DNA from: Cellvibrionaceae bacterium
Lineage (GTDB): Bacteria; Pseudomonadota; Gammaproteobacteria; Pseudomonadales; Cellvibrionaceae
Reading direction: 5' to 3'
NCBI GenBank assembly: GCA_030597965.1
Contig: JAUVQU010000130.1
Location: 1-6,595, forward strand
DNA: 6,595 nucleotides
Shown here: positions 5,867-6,595 of the stretch, one piece after another
How the letters are laid out: every line of letters starts with the position of its first letter
Numbering within the stretch: position 1 is the stretch's first letter
Made by a program: the position numbers and the translations under genes
The notes under the pieces: generated by a model
What the model was told of the DNA's origin: nothing
The model's database searches: none
Seen by the model: only the letters and a program-made list of their open reading frames with translations

Positions 5867-6370
5867 ATGACACTTTCCATTCGACAAACCAACCTTTTAA
5901 TTGCCGTCGGCTGCTTAAGCTTGATACTGGCCGCACTGGTGATGCAGTACGCTTTCGACCTGGCTCCCTGCCCGCTGTGTATAACCCAACGCATCTTTGT
6001 GATCGCCGCTGGCCTCACTGCGTTGGTCGCCGCTATCCACCATCCATTGAATATCGGCCGAAAAATCTACGCTGCTTTCTGTATTGCTTTTGCCGGCGCT
6101 GGGCTTGGCTTCGCGTTACGGCACACATGGCTGCAAAGCCTGCCCGAAGACCTGGCACCCGCTTGCGGCCCGCCACTGGGCTTTATGTTTGAAAACTTCC
6201 CGCTGGCCGAAGCCTTTGAACTGCTATTACAAGGTGATGGCAACTGCGCCAAAGTGGTTGCTTCATTTTTGGGATTAAGCATCCCCGGCTGGACCGCCGT
6301 CGCCTTTATTGGCCTGATCGCTTTCGGCCTCTGGCAAATGTTCCGCTCAGGCCCCAAAGACGCACGATAA
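5867..6370 (+). CDS. dsbB: Disulfide bond formation protein B (DsbB)
   Basis: DsbB is the inner-membrane enzyme that reoxidises periplasmic DsbA and passes electrons to quinone. The 167-residue product has the expected plan. Four membrane segments lie at about 9-28, 43-59, 66-85 and 142-159. The first periplasmic loop has the redox pair Cys35-Pro-Leu-Cys38, followed by Arg42, equivalent to the quinone-site Arg48 of E. coli. The second periplasmic loop has the second redox pair Cys100 and Cys127. The SIPGWT segment before the last helix is also typical. The ATG has AAGGG (5856-5860) 6 nt upstream. The gene follows a strong terminator, so it needs its own promoter or read-through; I saw no convincing promoter in the short gap. 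A LrgA/CidA-like gene starts 15 bp after its stop and is probably co-transcribed. Confidence 0.93.
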   Translation: MTLSIRQTNLLIAVGCLSLILAALVMQYAFDLAPCPLCITQRIFVIAAGLTALVAAIHHPLNIGRKIYAAFCIAFAGAGLGFALRHTWLQSLPEDLAPACGPPLGFMFENFPLAEAFELLLQGDGNCAKVVASFLGLSIPGWTAVAFIGLIAFGLWQMFRSGPKDAR

Positions 6371-6385
6371 AAGGCTGCACCAACC

Positions 6386-6595
6386 ATGCTGCAAGGCTTA
6401 ATTATTCTGCTGTTGTTTCAACTCACAGGAGAGGCACTAGCCGCTATTTTGGGACTGCCCGTGCCCGGGGCCGTGGTTGGCATGCTGCTGCTATGGGTCG
6501 GCCTGCATATCAAAGGCAGCGCCTCCGACAGCCTCCGTAAAACCAGCGCAGGTTTAATTCAGCACCTCAGCCTGCTTTTTTTGCCCGCCGCCGTC
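6386..6595 (+). CDS. LrgA/CidA-family membrane protein, N-terminal part (runs off right edge)
   Basis: The frame is open from ATG 6386 to the window end, giving 70 codons. It is strongly hydrophobic and shows the family's early pattern: GLIILLLFQLTGEAL (4-18), then the LPVPGAVVGMLLL segment (24-36) with the conserved Pro-x-Pro-Gly-x-x-x-Gly, a short basic/polar loop (41-54), and the start of another helix (LSLLFLPAAV, 61-70). LrgA/CidA proteins are small (about 120-130 residues), usually paired with a LrgB/CidB gene. They were described as holin-like regulators of murein hydrolases; some members transport pyruvate or related small acids. The gene lies 15 bp after dsbB. Its ribosome site AAAAGG (6369-6374) is 11 nt from the ATG, rather far. 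The function here is not decided by sequence. Confidence 0.85.
   Translation, partial: MLQGLIILLLFQLTGEALAAILGLPVPGAVVGMLLLWVGLHIKGSASDSLRKTSAGLIQHLSLLFLPAAV

Noticed and set aside
6067..6387. Minus-strand 106-residue open frame
   Set aside because: It is antisense to dsbB, whose catalytic cysteines and membrane segments are clear on the plus strand.

Overview
The window (about 6.6 kb, roughly 50% G+C) looks like ordinary gammaproteobacterial chromosome, except at its far left edge. The proteins read most like those of marine or Pseudomonas-related gammaproteobacteria, and MutY, YggX, GcvT and GcvH follow the E. coli proteins almost residue for residue. I cannot name the genus.

Left edge, 1-207. 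Reading leftward on the minus strand, a partial reading frame starts at about 97 and runs off the window. Its 32 visible residues resemble the N-terminus of a phage-type tyrosine recombinase (integrase). It lies about 110 bp beyond the 3' end of a tRNA-Phe gene (208-283, minus), and tRNA 3' ends are classic integration sites. The simplest reading is that the window begins at the boundary of an integrated element, with the element to the left and core chromosome to the right. The short gap holds two perfect inverted repeats.

Block 1, 208-3930, minus strand. The likely operon asmA-mutY-yggX (outer-membrane/lipid homeostasis protein, A/G-mismatch glycosylase, Fe(2+)-trafficking protein) has gaps of 41 and 28 bp and reads toward tRNA-Phe. 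The tRNA has its own strong sigma70-type promoter with a G+C-rich discriminator, and two overlapping inverted repeats are packed into that promoter.

Block 2, 3931-6595, plus strand. A 215-bp divergent intergenic region separates asmA from gcvT and gcvH, two of the glycine cleavage genes. gcvP is not between or directly after them. A strong intrinsic terminator follows gcvH. Then come dsbB (periplasmic disulfide-bond formation) and, 15 bp later, the start of a LrgA/CidA-family membrane protein gene that runs off the right edge.

No CRISPR array, complete insertion sequence, rRNA gene or glycine riboswitch was seen. The most interesting signal is the integrase fragment beside tRNA-Phe. The rest is well-known housekeeping genes, with some regulatory structure worth a look.
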